DNA of 64,000 nt from an uncultured Oceanobacter sp. (GTDB lineage Bacteria > Pseudomonadota > Gammaproteobacteria > Pseudomonadales > Oceanobacteraceae), in assembly GCA_913061185.1 (NCBI GenBank), contig CAJXTI010000002.1, forward strand, positions 1 through 64,000, written 5' to 3'. Below are positions 56,199 through 64,000 of the stretch, piece after piece. The number at the start of each line of letters is the position of its first letter. Positions within the stretch are counted from its first letter, which is position 1. A program made the translations under genes and the position numbers. The notes under the pieces are model-generated. The model saw only the letters and a program-made list of their open reading frames with translations. It searched no databases and was not told where the DNA came from.

Positions 56199-57570
56199 CC
56201 CCCCTTAGCAAGTGCTGATAGTCACCAACCAGCCGCTCATCGATGCCGTCGAATATTGTGTCTGACCAACCTTTCATTTCGCTATCAAAGGTAACTGCAC
56301 GAGCGAAGTTTAAATACTTCCGTGTTGTTGAGAAGTTTGAATGACCAAGTAACGCCATCAATTTAAACTCGATGAACCCAGGCTCTAAGCCTTTGTCGAG
56401 CATATATTTTGCAAGATTAGTTGCGTATGTTGAGCGCAAATCGTGAAAGCTCCGCTCAAGTACATAACCAGTGCGTGCCAGCTCTTTGCGGGCGAAAATC
56501 GCGGTATTACTAACAGATTTTTCAGAGATTCCTAAGCCAGAGCGGTTAATGAAAAGTGGTTTGTCGCAATCAGTTCCATTCTTCACTTCCCACTTCATAA
56601 CTCTATGCATTCGTTCATTACAATTTCTGTAATGCCACAATCGCTGCATTAGAGTGCGCGGTATTAGTATCTGGCGCTCTTTATTCCCCTTGCCCGTGAT
56701 AGTTGCATGATATGAAGGCACGGCACTTATTGATGGATCTACTACGTAAACTTCCAAAAATTTAGCAATTTCAAATGCTCTCATACCAGTGAAAAGGGCT
56801 AGATCTACCCACAGGCGTCTTGAGGAAGACTTGAGGTATTGAGTCCCATATAGAGCACTAAGCTCTTCAGTGGTATATGGCGATAATTGGTCACTGGACA
56901 GTGATTTCTGTCGGTATTTCTTCGGTATCGTTAGGTCGGATGTTTGAACAGTTATTCCAGATGAATGATGGGCCATAGAAAATATTGAGTTAATATCTGA
57001 GTGCTCGTTGCTGCGTTTAATATGTAACTGCTGATATTCAAACGGCAGTTTTTCTATAGTTCCTCTACGACGGGCCCACTCGTAAAATTGTCTAACATGG
57101 GTCATATACAAATTGGCGCTGTCGCGGCCTAGAGATTTTGCCTGGATCAAATCGATTAGAAACTTTCTAAACCGATAAACAGGCAGCCAATACTTGGCAC
57201 GCTGTGTTGATGCCTGAGCAGTAACCTGACGCCAATCAACGTTTTCTTCTGAAATCCAATTCAGAAAAATACACAAAGAGTTTGCTATTGATTGCAGCGT
57301 CTTGAGAGAGATCCCGCCCAATGGGTTAGACCTAGCAGCTCGTTTAGGAGCGCGATGCAACCCCTTGTAGCGGTGCTCTAGGAATAAATTCATCTCCAGC
57401 GCATCAAACTGGCGGTCGTTCGACCAAATCAGAGGGAAATTATCCACCCAGTGGTCAGCTCGGTATTCAATAGCTCTTATTCCATGATCGTTTACCTCAC
57501 CAGAGAACACTGGTAACGCCCCAACGTTGAATCTCACCTTATGAATGCTTACACTTTTTTTCTGCATCAT
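56182..57570 (-). CDS. gmtY: GmtY-like tyrosine recombinase
   Basis: A 462-residue tyrosine recombinase with a full active-site set (numbered from the GTG at 57573): Arg265 in 'LFTGMRAFEIAKF', Lys in 'ITGKGNKERQ' near 295, 'FHDLRSTYATNL' (His377, Arg380), His411 in 'LLGHSNFSTTRKYL' and the nucleophile Tyr421. An N-terminal SAM-like core-binding domain covers about 90-200. It is the first gene of the four-gene operon and overlaps the next by 17 bp. Starts GTG 57573, ATG 57570 and ATG 57567 are all possible; AGGTG lies just upstream. Confidence 0.82.
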   Translation of the reverse strand: MMQKKSVSIHKVRFNVGALPVFSGEVNDHGIRAIEYRADHWVDNFPLIWSNDRQFDALEMNLFLEHRYKGLHRAPKRAARSNPLGGISLKTLQSIANSLCIFLNWISEENVDWRQVTAQASTQRAKYWLPVYRFRKFLIDLIQAKSLGRDSANLYMTHVRQFYEWARRRGTIEKLPFEYQQLHIKRSNEHSDINSIFSMAHHSSGITVQTSDLTIPKKYRQKSLSSDQLSPYTTEELSALYGTQYLKSSSRRLWVDLALFTGMRAFEIAKFLEVYVVDPSISAVPSYHATITGKGNKERQILIPRTLMQRLWHYRNCNERMHRVMKWEVKNGTDCDKPLFINRSGLGISEKSVSNTAIFARKELARTGYVLERSFHDLRSTYATNLAKYMLDKGLEPGFIEFKLMALLGHSNFSTTRKYLNFARAVTFDSEMKGWSDTIFDGIDERLVGDYQHLLRGDDDQS

Positions 57571-57699
57571 CACCTATGACGTATTGCACCTACCCAACAA
57601 AAAGCCCTTGAGCACTTTCTTTGCATCAAAGGCGATGAAACAACATTAGCTTGACATTTAACCAGGATCAACAGATTATTTCTGCATCATTGACTATGA
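57559..57699. repeat. Two 21-bp direct repeats upstream of gmtY
   Basis: TTTCTGCATCAT-N2-(C/A)CTATGA occurs at 57559-57579, overlapping the gmtY start, and again at 57679-57699, just before the divergent half-hsdS gene; 18 of 21 bases agree. They lie 120 bp apart and flank the divergent promoter region, so they may be binding sites of an element protein, or marks of a recombination junction. Confidence 0.7.
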
Positions 57700-57711
57700 A
57701 CAGGTGAAGGT

Positions 57712-58299
57712 TTGAAGCTGAAACAGATCGCAACCATCAATGCAGGCTATCCATTTCGGGGCAAAATCCCTGAAGTGCCAGGCTCTGCCGTGGTCGCGGT
57801 TCAGATGAAGGATGTCTCGCTAACCGAAGGGATTCGCTGGTCAGACTGCTTGGAAACAGAGCTAACCGGCAAGCGTGAACCCGACTACCTCACCACAGGT
57901 GATATTTTAGTGGCCGCTCGTGGTAGCCATAACTACGCCGTGCAGGTCGATCAGTTATTGGCTTCTGCGGGTAAGCAGGCCGTTGCTGCACCTCATTTTT
58001 TTGTGGTCAGCCTGAAGAAGAAAGACATCCTGCCCGAGTTTATGGTGTGGTTACTGAATCAAGCACCGGCTCAGCGGTATTTTGAGCAGAATGCCGAAGG
58101 CACCTTAACAAAAAGTATTCGCCGCAGTGTGCTGGAAGATGCCCCTGTCGTTGTTCCGCCACTTGCCAAGCAGCGAGCAGTCATTGCGATGGCCAACACT
58201 TTGGGTGAAGAGCAAAGACTGATTCAGAGGCTAGTAAACAACGGTGAGCGCATGATGGGCGCAATCGCCAACGACTTATACCAGGCGCATGGCCACTAA
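57712..58299 (+). CDS. Half-size HsdS-like protein (single recognition domain)
   Basis: A 195-residue protein resembling one half of a type I specificity subunit: one recognition domain ('LKQIATINAGYPFRGKIPE' start, 'GDILVAARGSHNYAVQVD') and one conserved helix region ('VVVPPLAKQRAVIAMANTL'). The start is probably TTG at 57712, since the homologous run begins at once and a stop lies upstream; the AGGTGAAGG ribosome site is unusually near. It leads the second type I operon. It may be a remnant of a broken hsdS or a functional half-subunit that dimerises. Confidence 0.7.
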   Translation: MKLKQIATINAGYPFRGKIPEVPGSAVVAVQMKDVSLTEGIRWSDCLETELTGKREPDYLTTGDILVAARGSHNYAVQVDQLLASAGKQAVAAPHFFVVSLKKKDILPEFMVWLLNQAPAQRYFEQNAEGTLTKSIRRSVLEDAPVVVPPLAKQRAVIAMANTLGEEQRLIQRLVNNGERMMGAIANDLYQAHGH

Positions 58300-58371
58300 A
58301 CAGCCAGCACAACGAATTTAAGACTTGAACCGGGCCAGCTATTGTTTGGCCCAACTAAAAGGAAGCAATGG

Positions 58372-59931
58372 ATGAACGATACAGCCATGAGCGGTAAAGA
58401 TAAGATTAACCAAGACAGCATCAACAAAGCGCTGTGGAACGCCTGCGATACCTTTCGTGGCACCATCAGCGCCGATACCTATAAAGACTTCATCCTTACC
58501 ATGCTGTTCCTCAAGTACATCTCCGATGTATGGCAGGATCACTACGATGGATACAAAGCCGAATACGGCGACGAGCCGGAACTCATTGAAGAGATGATGA
58601 AAAACGAGCGCTTTGTACTGCCCAAAGCGGCCAGTTTCTATGCCCTGTACGAACGCCGTCATGAACCCGGCAACGGCGAACGCATCGACCAGGCGCTGCA
58701 CGCCATTGAAGAAGCCAACGGCACCAAATTAAAAGACGCTGGCAAGAGTGTGTTCCAGGACATCAGCTTTAACACCGACAAACTGGGTGAAGAAAAGCAA
58801 AAGAACACCATTCTCCGTCACCTACTGGAAGACTTTGCCAAACCCGAGCTAAACCTCAAGCCCAGCCGCGTCGGTACACTGGATGTGATCGGTAACGCCT
58901 ACGAATACCTAATCAAAAACTTCGCAGCCAGTGGTGGCCAGAAAGCCGGTGAGTTTTATACCCCGCCTGAAGTTAGCGACCTGATCGCCGAACTGTTAGA
59001 CCCGCAACCGGGTGACAGCATCTGTGACCCGGCCTGTGGCTCTGGCTCGCTGCTGATGAAGTGTGGCCGCAAGATCGTGGCCAACCACGGAAGCAAGCAA
59101 TACGCCTTGTATGGGCAAGAGGCCATTGGCTCTACCTGGTCGCTAGCCAAGATGAATATGTTCCTGCACGGCGAAGACAACCACAAAATTGAATGGGGCG
59201 ACACCATTCGCAACCCTAAGTTACTGGATAAAAATGGCGACCTGATGCTGTTTGACATCGTGACCGCCAACCCTCCGTTCAGTCTGGATAAATGGGGCCA
59301 CGACGAAGCCGAGCATGACAAGTTCAGCCGCTTCCGTCGTGGTGTACCGCCAAAAACCAAAGGCGACTACGCCTTTATCCTGCACATGATCGAAACCCTC
59401 AAGCCCAAAAGCGGAAGAATGGGCGTGGTAGTGCCGCACGGCGTGTTATTCCGTGGCTCGTCTGAGGGAAAAATTCGCCAGCAACTGATTGACGAAAACC
59501 TGCTAGATGCGGTGATCGGCCTGCCAGAAAAGCTGTTTTACGGCACCGGCATTCCAGCAGCAATTTTGATCTTCAAGAAAAACAAGAGCGACGACAACGT
59601 CATTTTTATTGACGCCAGTCGCGACTTCAAAGCAGGTAAGAACCAGAACCTGCTGACAGAAGAGAATATCGCCAAGATCGTAGCTACCTACAAGGCGGGC
59701 GAAAGCGTTGACAAATACGCTTACGTCGCCAGCCTCGAAGAGATCAAAGAGAACGACTACAACCTGAACATCCCGCGCTATGTCGATACCTTTGAGGAAG
59801 AGGAAGAAATCGATCTGATGGCGGTGCGTGCCGAGCGCGAGCAGCTGAAAGCGCAACTGACTGAGCTGGAAACCGAGATGGCGAAATATCTACAGGAGCT
59901 GGGTTATGAAGAGCACGGGGGTAATGACTAA
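58372..59931 (+). CDS. hsdM: Type I restriction enzyme, HsdM methyltransferase (second system)
   Basis: A 519-residue N6-adenine methyltransferase. The HsdM N-terminal helical domain starts 'DSINKALWNACDTFRG', and the catalytic domain has 'GEFYTPPEVSDLIAELL' near 195, motif I 'DPACGSGSLLMKC' near 221 and motif IV 'TANPPFSLDKW' near 300. ATG at 58372 has AAGGAAG upstream; an in-frame extension to 58342 is less likely. It ends on a TAATG overlap with hsdS. Confidence 0.95.
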   Translation: MNDTAMSGKDKINQDSINKALWNACDTFRGTISADTYKDFILTMLFLKYISDVWQDHYDGYKAEYGDEPELIEEMMKNERFVLPKAASFYALYERRHEPGNGERIDQALHAIEEANGTKLKDAGKSVFQDISFNTDKLGEEKQKNTILRHLLEDFAKPELNLKPSRVGTLDVIGNAYEYLIKNFAASGGQKAGEFYTPPEVSDLIAELLDPQPGDSICDPACGSGSLLMKCGRKIVANHGSKQYALYGQEAIGSTWSLAKMNMFLHGEDNHKIEWGDTIRNPKLLDKNGDLMLFDIVTANPPFSLDKWGHDEAEHDKFSRFRRGVPPKTKGDYAFILHMIETLKPKSGRMGVVVPHGVLFRGSSEGKIRQQLIDENLLDAVIGLPEKLFYGTGIPAAILIFKKNKSDDNVIFIDASRDFKAGKNQNLLTEENIAKIVATYKAGESVDKYAYVASLEEIKENDYNLNIPRYVDTFEEEEEIDLMAVRAEREQLKAQLTELETEMAKYLQELGYEEHGGND

Positions 59932-61136
59932 TGGAGCAAGTCAAATGGAAAAATGGATCACTTAAAGAAGTTGTTTCACAAAACAGAAAAATAACCTATG
60001 GGATTGTTGTCCCCGGGCCCTTTGAGCCTGATGGCAACTATATGATTAGAGCCCAAGACTATTCCAAGGGCTGGGTGAATTTGGAGTCCATCTATAGGGT
60101 TGGCGAAAAAATTGATAGTGCCTATAAACGTTCTCGCGTTAGAAAGGGTGACATTCTCCTAACAATCGTCGGAAGTATTGGAAATACTGCACAAATTCCG
60201 TCTGAGTTAGATGGAGCTAACTTGACTCAGCAAACGGCTAGACTTTCGTTTGATGAACACTGTGCTGATTTTTATCACGCAATATTGCAGTCTGATATTG
60301 GCAAAAAACAAATATACAGGTTTGCAAAGTCTGGGGTTCAACCTTCACTAAACCTAGGGGATGTTGAGAAATTTATTATCCCTATCCCGCCGCTTCCAGA
60401 ACAAAAGAAAATCGCCCAAATCCTCTCCACCTGGGATAAGGCCATCACCACTACCGAACAGCTGCTCACTAACAGCCAACAGCAGAAAAAAGCCCTGATG
60501 CAACAACTGCTCACCGGTAAGAAGCGTCTGTTGGATACGAATGAGGTTAGGTTTAGTGGGGAATGGAAAGAAGTACGCTTAAAGAGTGTTCTTCGAGAGG
60601 TGAAGACTCGAAACAAAGATAACTCAATAGATCGAGTTCTGAGCGTAACAAACCATAGTGGCTTCGTTTTGCCAGAAGATCAGTTTTCAAAGCGTGTAGC
60701 CAGTGATGATGTGAGCAACTACAAAGTTGTTAAAAATGGGGAGTATGGCTACAACCCATCGAGGCTTAATGTAGGCTCATTTGCGCGGTTAGATAGCTAT
60801 GAGGAAGGCTTGCTAAGCCCAATGTATGTTGTTTTTAGTGTGAATGAAAAGCTCCTCAATAGTGATTACTTTATGAACTGGATGAGCTCCAATGAAGCAA
60901 AACAGCGCATATCAGGTAGCACACAAGGTTCTGTTCGTGATTCTGTTGGATTTGATTCATTGTGTGGATTTCCATTCAAACTTCCTCCAATGGAAGAACA
61001 ACAAAAAATCGCAGCCGTACTTTCCACCGCTGATCAGGAAATCTCTGCTTTGCAACAAAAGCTGGAAGCGTTAAAGCAAGAGAAAAAAGCCCTGATGCAG
61101 CAGTTGTTGACGGGTAAGCGAAGAGTTTTGATATAG
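59931..61136 (+). CDS. hsdS: Type I restriction enzyme, HsdS specificity subunit (second system)
   Basis: A 401-residue specificity subunit with two recognition domains (about 1-145 and 205-350) and two near-identical conserved regions ('PPLPEQKKIAQILSTWDKAI' ending 'KALMQQLLTGKKR', and 'PPMEEQQKIAAVLSTADQEI' ending 'KALMQQLLTGKRR'). The recognition domains are more A+T-rich than the conserved parts, as usual for shuffled hsdS genes. Start overlaps the hsdM stop. Confidence 0.94.
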   Translation: MEQVKWKNGSLKEVVSQNRKITYGIVVPGPFEPDGNYMIRAQDYSKGWVNLESIYRVGEKIDSAYKRSRVRKGDILLTIVGSIGNTAQIPSELDGANLTQQTARLSFDEHCADFYHAILQSDIGKKQIYRFAKSGVQPSLNLGDVEKFIIPIPPLPEQKKIAQILSTWDKAITTTEQLLTNSQQQKKALMQQLLTGKKRLLDTNEVRFSGEWKEVRLKSVLREVKTRNKDNSIDRVLSVTNHSGFVLPEDQFSKRVASDDVSNYKVVKNGEYGYNPSRLNVGSFARLDSYEEGLLSPMYVVFSVNEKLLNSDYFMNWMSSNEAKQRISGSTQGSVRDSVGFDSLCGFPFKLPPMEEQQKIAAVLSTADQEISALQQKLEALKQEKKALMQQLLTGKRRVLI

Positions 61137-61146
61137 GGAAATATGA

Positions 61147-63039
61147 ATGAAGCTAAGAATTAGCAAAATATCTTTGAAAAACTTCAAAACATTTAAAGAT
61201 ATTACGATTTTCCCAAACACTGATTTTAATATTGTTATTGGGGAGAATAGCGCTGGAAAATCCTCAATATTTGAGGCAATCCATTTATGGGAGAAATGCT
61301 ACAAGACTTATATTCTTGCCTCAAGAAAAGGCTTCTATAAGGTTAAAAAGTCAACCAATAGATATGTTAATTATCAAGATCTTGATTTCTTGCGAATAAC
61401 AAGTGATGAAGATCTTTTTCATGATCCAAAAGATCCAGAACTTGGAAAGTGTTCAGAAATTACTCTGACCCTAAAAAATGATGAGGAAGGAGGAAGCAGT
61501 TGGGATCTTGGCTTTAAGGTAACTTGTCCAACCTCAATTGAAAACGCTTTCTTTCGTGTTCAGCCGACAGATGAAAGCCAGTTCACAACATTTGCTGAAG
61601 CATTCTGTGAGGATGGGAAATTTTTAGATGAAGCGGTTTTTATATACCAAACGAGACCTGTAGCAGGTGTCCATCAATATGAGCCTTACTATAACGAGGC
61701 CCAGATCAAGAGAAAAATTCAAAAAGGGTCTTCACACGAAGTTCTTAGAAACAAAATTATTGCAAAAAGACGTTCAATCTCAGAATTGGAATCAAGCATC
61801 TCTGAAATTCTTGAGAAAACTGTCAAGTTCAATATGCCTTCTGACTCAAGAAAAAACAAAGATGAATTTATACAGCTAGGCGTATCGATTAATGAATCAA
61901 AGCCTTATGACCTTCATCTTCAAGGAAGCGGATTTCTGCAAATTGTAGAAATTCTATCTACTGTCGAATTTATTGATGCCCCTCTAAAGTTGCTACTTGT
62001 AGACGAGCCGGATTCGCATATCCATACAAAGTTACAACAAAACCTTCTAAGTCATTTAAAAAACATCGATCACAATCAATTTTTTATCATAAGTCATAAT
62101 GACCAATTTGTGACCAGTGCTGGTGATGGAGAAGTATTCTTCTTAAATGATGATGCAAAATCTAGTGGCCGGTTAGAGGCGATTAATCCAAATAGCTTCG
62201 ATATCATAAAGAATTCCTTAGGCGGGGTAATCATATCCCTTGAGCGATTAAACAATGCAAGCCTGGTAGTGTTCGTTGAAGGTGAAGATGACGAGGAATA
62301 TTTAAAAAAACTTAATACGAAGATCAAGAAAATTACCAATCCAATTGGTTGTTTAACTAAAGTGGTCTTCTTTCCCCTGAGAGGAAAAGATAACATTGTA
62401 CAAAAGGTTGAATACAATAAAAGAACACTAAATTCCATTCTGAGTGGCAAATCATGGCATGTTGTTTTTGATCGAGATTTTTCAATAACTGCTATTGATA
62501 ATGATATTAAACAGAAGATTACAAGAAAAGGTTGCACACCTTATAGCCATGTTGGTTACTGCATAGAGTCAGTGTTATTTTCAGACCTGAACATCCTTAA
62601 ACGATATTTGCATTCTCTTGTTCCAGACATTGACGGGAATGATCTTTCAGAACACGTCGATAATTTAATAGAAGAATTAGCTGCTGCTACTCAAAACATT
62701 GAATCTCCTCTTATTAGTGAAATCGAAGGCAGATTCAACGGACAGAAAAACAATAGACCTGAATTCCAAGGTCTTCAGTTCACGGACGTTGTCAGGTCAT
62801 GGCGAGAAATGGGGAACTTCAAACCCGACAGAGTGATGTCAAAACCCTTAATTCAAAAGTTCGTCACAGACTTGGAAGATCGAATTGGTATGTCTCTAAT
62901 GTTGCGAAGCTCAAATACCCCAGATGAAATAGCAGCAAAGTTATTAAATAAATACTTTGATTTTATACAGAATCTTAATGACTTGTACCCTTCATTTCAT
63001 CGTTTGATGGAACAGCTTGAAGTATTGCCTACAAATTAG
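61147..63039 (+). CDS. OLD-like AAA ATPase with Toprim-type nuclease region
   Basis: A 630-residue protein between hsdS and hsdR. Walker A 'GENSAGKSS' near residue 33, signature-like 'LQGSGFLQIVEIL' near 258, Walker B 'LLLVDEPDSHIH' near 280 and 'FFIISHNDQF' (H-loop) near 315. A C-terminal Toprim-like part has the Glu of 'VFVEGEDDEEYL' near 378 and the 'HVVFDRDFS' Asp pair near 440. This is the OLD (overcoming lysogenisation defect) class, here inserted in a type I operon, where it may add phage defence or control the nuclease. Very A+T-rich compared with hsdM; ATG has a weak GGGAAA upstream. Confidence 0.8.
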   Translation: MKLRISKISLKNFKTFKDITIFPNTDFNIVIGENSAGKSSIFEAIHLWEKCYKTYILASRKGFYKVKKSTNRYVNYQDLDFLRITSDEDLFHDPKDPELGKCSEITLTLKNDEEGGSSWDLGFKVTCPTSIENAFFRVQPTDESQFTTFAEAFCEDGKFLDEAVFIYQTRPVAGVHQYEPYYNEAQIKRKIQKGSSHEVLRNKIIAKRRSISELESSISEILEKTVKFNMPSDSRKNKDEFIQLGVSINESKPYDLHLQGSGFLQIVEILSTVEFIDAPLKLLLVDEPDSHIHTKLQQNLLSHLKNIDHNQFFIISHNDQFVTSAGDGEVFFLNDDAKSSGRLEAINPNSFDIIKNSLGGVIISLERLNNASLVVFVEGEDDEEYLKKLNTKIKKITNPIGCLTKVVFFPLRGKDNIVQKVEYNKRTLNSILSGKSWHVVFDRDFSITAIDNDIKQKITRKGCTPYSHVGYCIESVLFSDLNILKRYLHSLVPDIDGNDLSEHVDNLIEELAAATQNIESPLISEIEGRFNGQKNNRPEFQGLQFTDVVRSWREMGNFKPDRVMSKPLIQKFVTDLEDRIGMSLMLRSSNTPDEIAAKLLNKYFDFIQNLNDLYPSFHRLMEQLEVLPTN

Positions 63040-63091
63040 TTGGGATAATAGTAACGCACCTCGGGTATCAGGGGTTGAAGAGAGATAACGA

Positions 63092-64000
63092 ATGACACAA
63101 TACACACCCAAATTTCAGGAAGAATACAGTGCCAAGTTACCGGCCCTGACGTTGTTGACCAACCTAGGGTGGTCGTTCCTCTCTCCTGAACTCGCGTTAG
63201 CCGCCCGTGGTGGTAAAACCGATGAAGTGGTTTTACGCCAGGTGCTGCGCAGTGAACTCCAGAAGCGCACCTTCACCTTTGCCGGTAAAAGCTACCCGCT
63301 GTCTGAAAAAGCCATTGATAACCTGATAGCCGAAGTATGCAGCCCGGCGCTGAACGAAGGCTTGTTAACTGCCAATGAGCGCCTGTACAACCATTTGCTG
63401 TATGGCATCTCGGTCACTGAGTTTGTCGATGGCAAAAAGGCCAGCCCGACGGTTGCACTGATCGACTGGCAAAACCCGGCCAATAACAGCTTTGCATTTA
63501 CCGAAGAGTTTACCGTTACCCGCTCTGGCGGCGTGGAAAACCGTAGGCCGGATATTGTGTGCTTTGTGAACGGTATTCCTCTGGTTGTGATTGAGGCCAA
63601 GCGCCCGGATGGCAATGCGAAAAAGGGCCCCACCATTGACGAAGGCATTTCGCAAAGCCTGCGTAATCAGCGCCATGATGAAATCCCGTTACTGTTCGCC
63701 TATAGCCAAATGTTGTTATCCATAAACGGCAACGAAGGCCGCTATGGTACCTGTGGCACACCCGCTAAGTTTTGGGCAGCCTGGCGTGAAGAAGACATCT
63801 CCGATGCCGAGATGTACGCCATCAAAAACAAAACGCTCAAAGATGAACAGTTGGCAGGCCTATTCAGCCACCGTCCGGTAAAAGACCTGGATTGGTACCA
63901 GAGCCTGACTGCTGCGGGAGAACTTGCGGTTACTGGGCAAGATCAATTACTGATTAGCTTGTTAAGCCCTACTCGGTTGCTGGAGATGACCCGTTACTTC
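63092..64000 (+). CDS. hsdR: Type I restriction enzyme, HsdR subunit (second system, partial, runs off right edge)
   Basis: An open frame of 303 codons from ATG 63092 to the window end. The nuclease domain is visible: 'RRPDIVCFVNGIPLVVIEAK' near residue 152 with the D...E-x-K residues, and a following 'GISQSLRNQR..EIPLLFAYSQ'. Motor domains lie beyond the window. It is closely unlike the first hsdR, so the two systems are separate. GAGAG lies upstream. Confidence 0.93.
   Translation, partial: MTQYTPKFQEEYSAKLPALTLLTNLGWSFLSPELALAARGGKTDEVVLRQVLRSELQKRTFTFAGKSYPLSEKAIDNLIAEVCSPALNEGLLTANERLYNHLLYGISVTEFVDGKKASPTVALIDWQNPANNSFAFTEEFTVTRSGGVENRRPDIVCFVNGIPLVVIEAKRPDGNAKKGPTIDEGISQSLRNQRHDEIPLLFAYSQMLLSINGNEGRYGTCGTPAKFWAAWREEDISDAEMYAIKNKTLKDEQLAGLFSHRPVKDLDWYQSLTAAGELAVTGQDQLLISLLSPTRLLEMTRYF

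Larger units (their letters stand above)
51031..57699. mobile_element. Recombination end of a gamma-mobile-trio (GMT) island inserted in hsdM
   Basis: Four overlapping leftward genes (gmtY, VPA1269-like, gmtZ, gmtX) sit between a broken hsdM and a second restriction operon, and all are much richer in A+T than the host genes. The left junction lies near 51030-51045, where HsdM homology stops and a cluster of AGTGTT repeats begins. The right limit given is only the end of the recombinase operon region: because the rest of hsdM is absent, the true island probably continues past 64 kb and includes the second restriction system. Confidence 0.75.

Noticed and set aside
57712..58299. Half-HsdS as a piece of the broken first hsdM/hsdS operon
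   Set aside because: It is on the opposite strand, belongs to the HsdS family and not HsdM, and the first hsdS is complete.

Overview
The window looks like chromosomal DNA of a free-living, probably marine, gammaproteobacterium related to Oceanospirillales or Pseudomonadales. This rests on the YnbE/YdbL pair, LemA plus M48 protease, coaD next to a YfhL-type ferredoxin, a purine operon of pseudomonad style, polyamine genes of the ydcSTUV/puu/gab type, and a trimethylamine monooxygenase. The genus is not determined. No rRNA, tRNA or CRISPR array was seen.

Layout. 1-7.7 kb holds housekeeping and envelope genes (solute-binding protein fragment, ynbE-ydbL, lemA, M48 peptidase, coaD, ferredoxin, ggt, two small conserved proteins). 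8.1-21.8 kb is a purine salvage and catabolism block: a seven-gene leftward operon xdhA-xdhB-xdhC-uraD-uraH-guaD-puuD takes guanine to allantoin, and a divergent rightward operon encodes a nucleobase/nucleoside ABC importer plus 8-oxoguanine deaminase, which makes urate directly. The shared 300-bp control region has two TGACC-N4-GG(T/C)CA palindromes resembling TetR-family (RutR-like) operators. 22-30.4 kb is a polyamine module: LysR regulator with an aldehyde dehydrogenase, then a ydcSTUV-patD-like operon. 30.6-32.8 kb is an A+T-rich type II restriction-modification pair, followed by a 102-bp MITE with a perfect 10-bp target duplication. 33.3-37.9 kb continues amine catabolism (class III aminotransferase, gabD, divergent puuB). 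38-43 kb carries a trimethylamine monooxygenase, a small cupin, a Tat-exported BMP-family purine-binding protein and a 2-oxoglutarate oxygenase.

43.1-64 kb is a defence and mobile region. A leftward type I restriction operon (hsdM-hsdS-yefM-yoeB-dinD-hsdR) has lost the 5' end of hsdM where a mobile element enters. The element begins with a four-gene overlapping operon matching the gamma-mobile-trio (GMT) type: gmtY recombinase, an 870-aa VPA1269-like protein, gmtZ and gmtX. To its right, on the other strand, lies a second type I system (half-hsdS, hsdM, hsdS, OLD-like ATPase/nuclease, hsdR running off the window). The missing 5' part of the first hsdM is not within the window, so the second system is probably cargo of an island whose far end lies beyond 64 kb.

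A running theme is short tandem repeats (periods 7, 11, 12, 14 and 15 bp), between genes and in frame inside guaD and xdhC. Start sites were chosen by hand from ribosome-binding sites; domain assignments come from reading motifs, with no database search.
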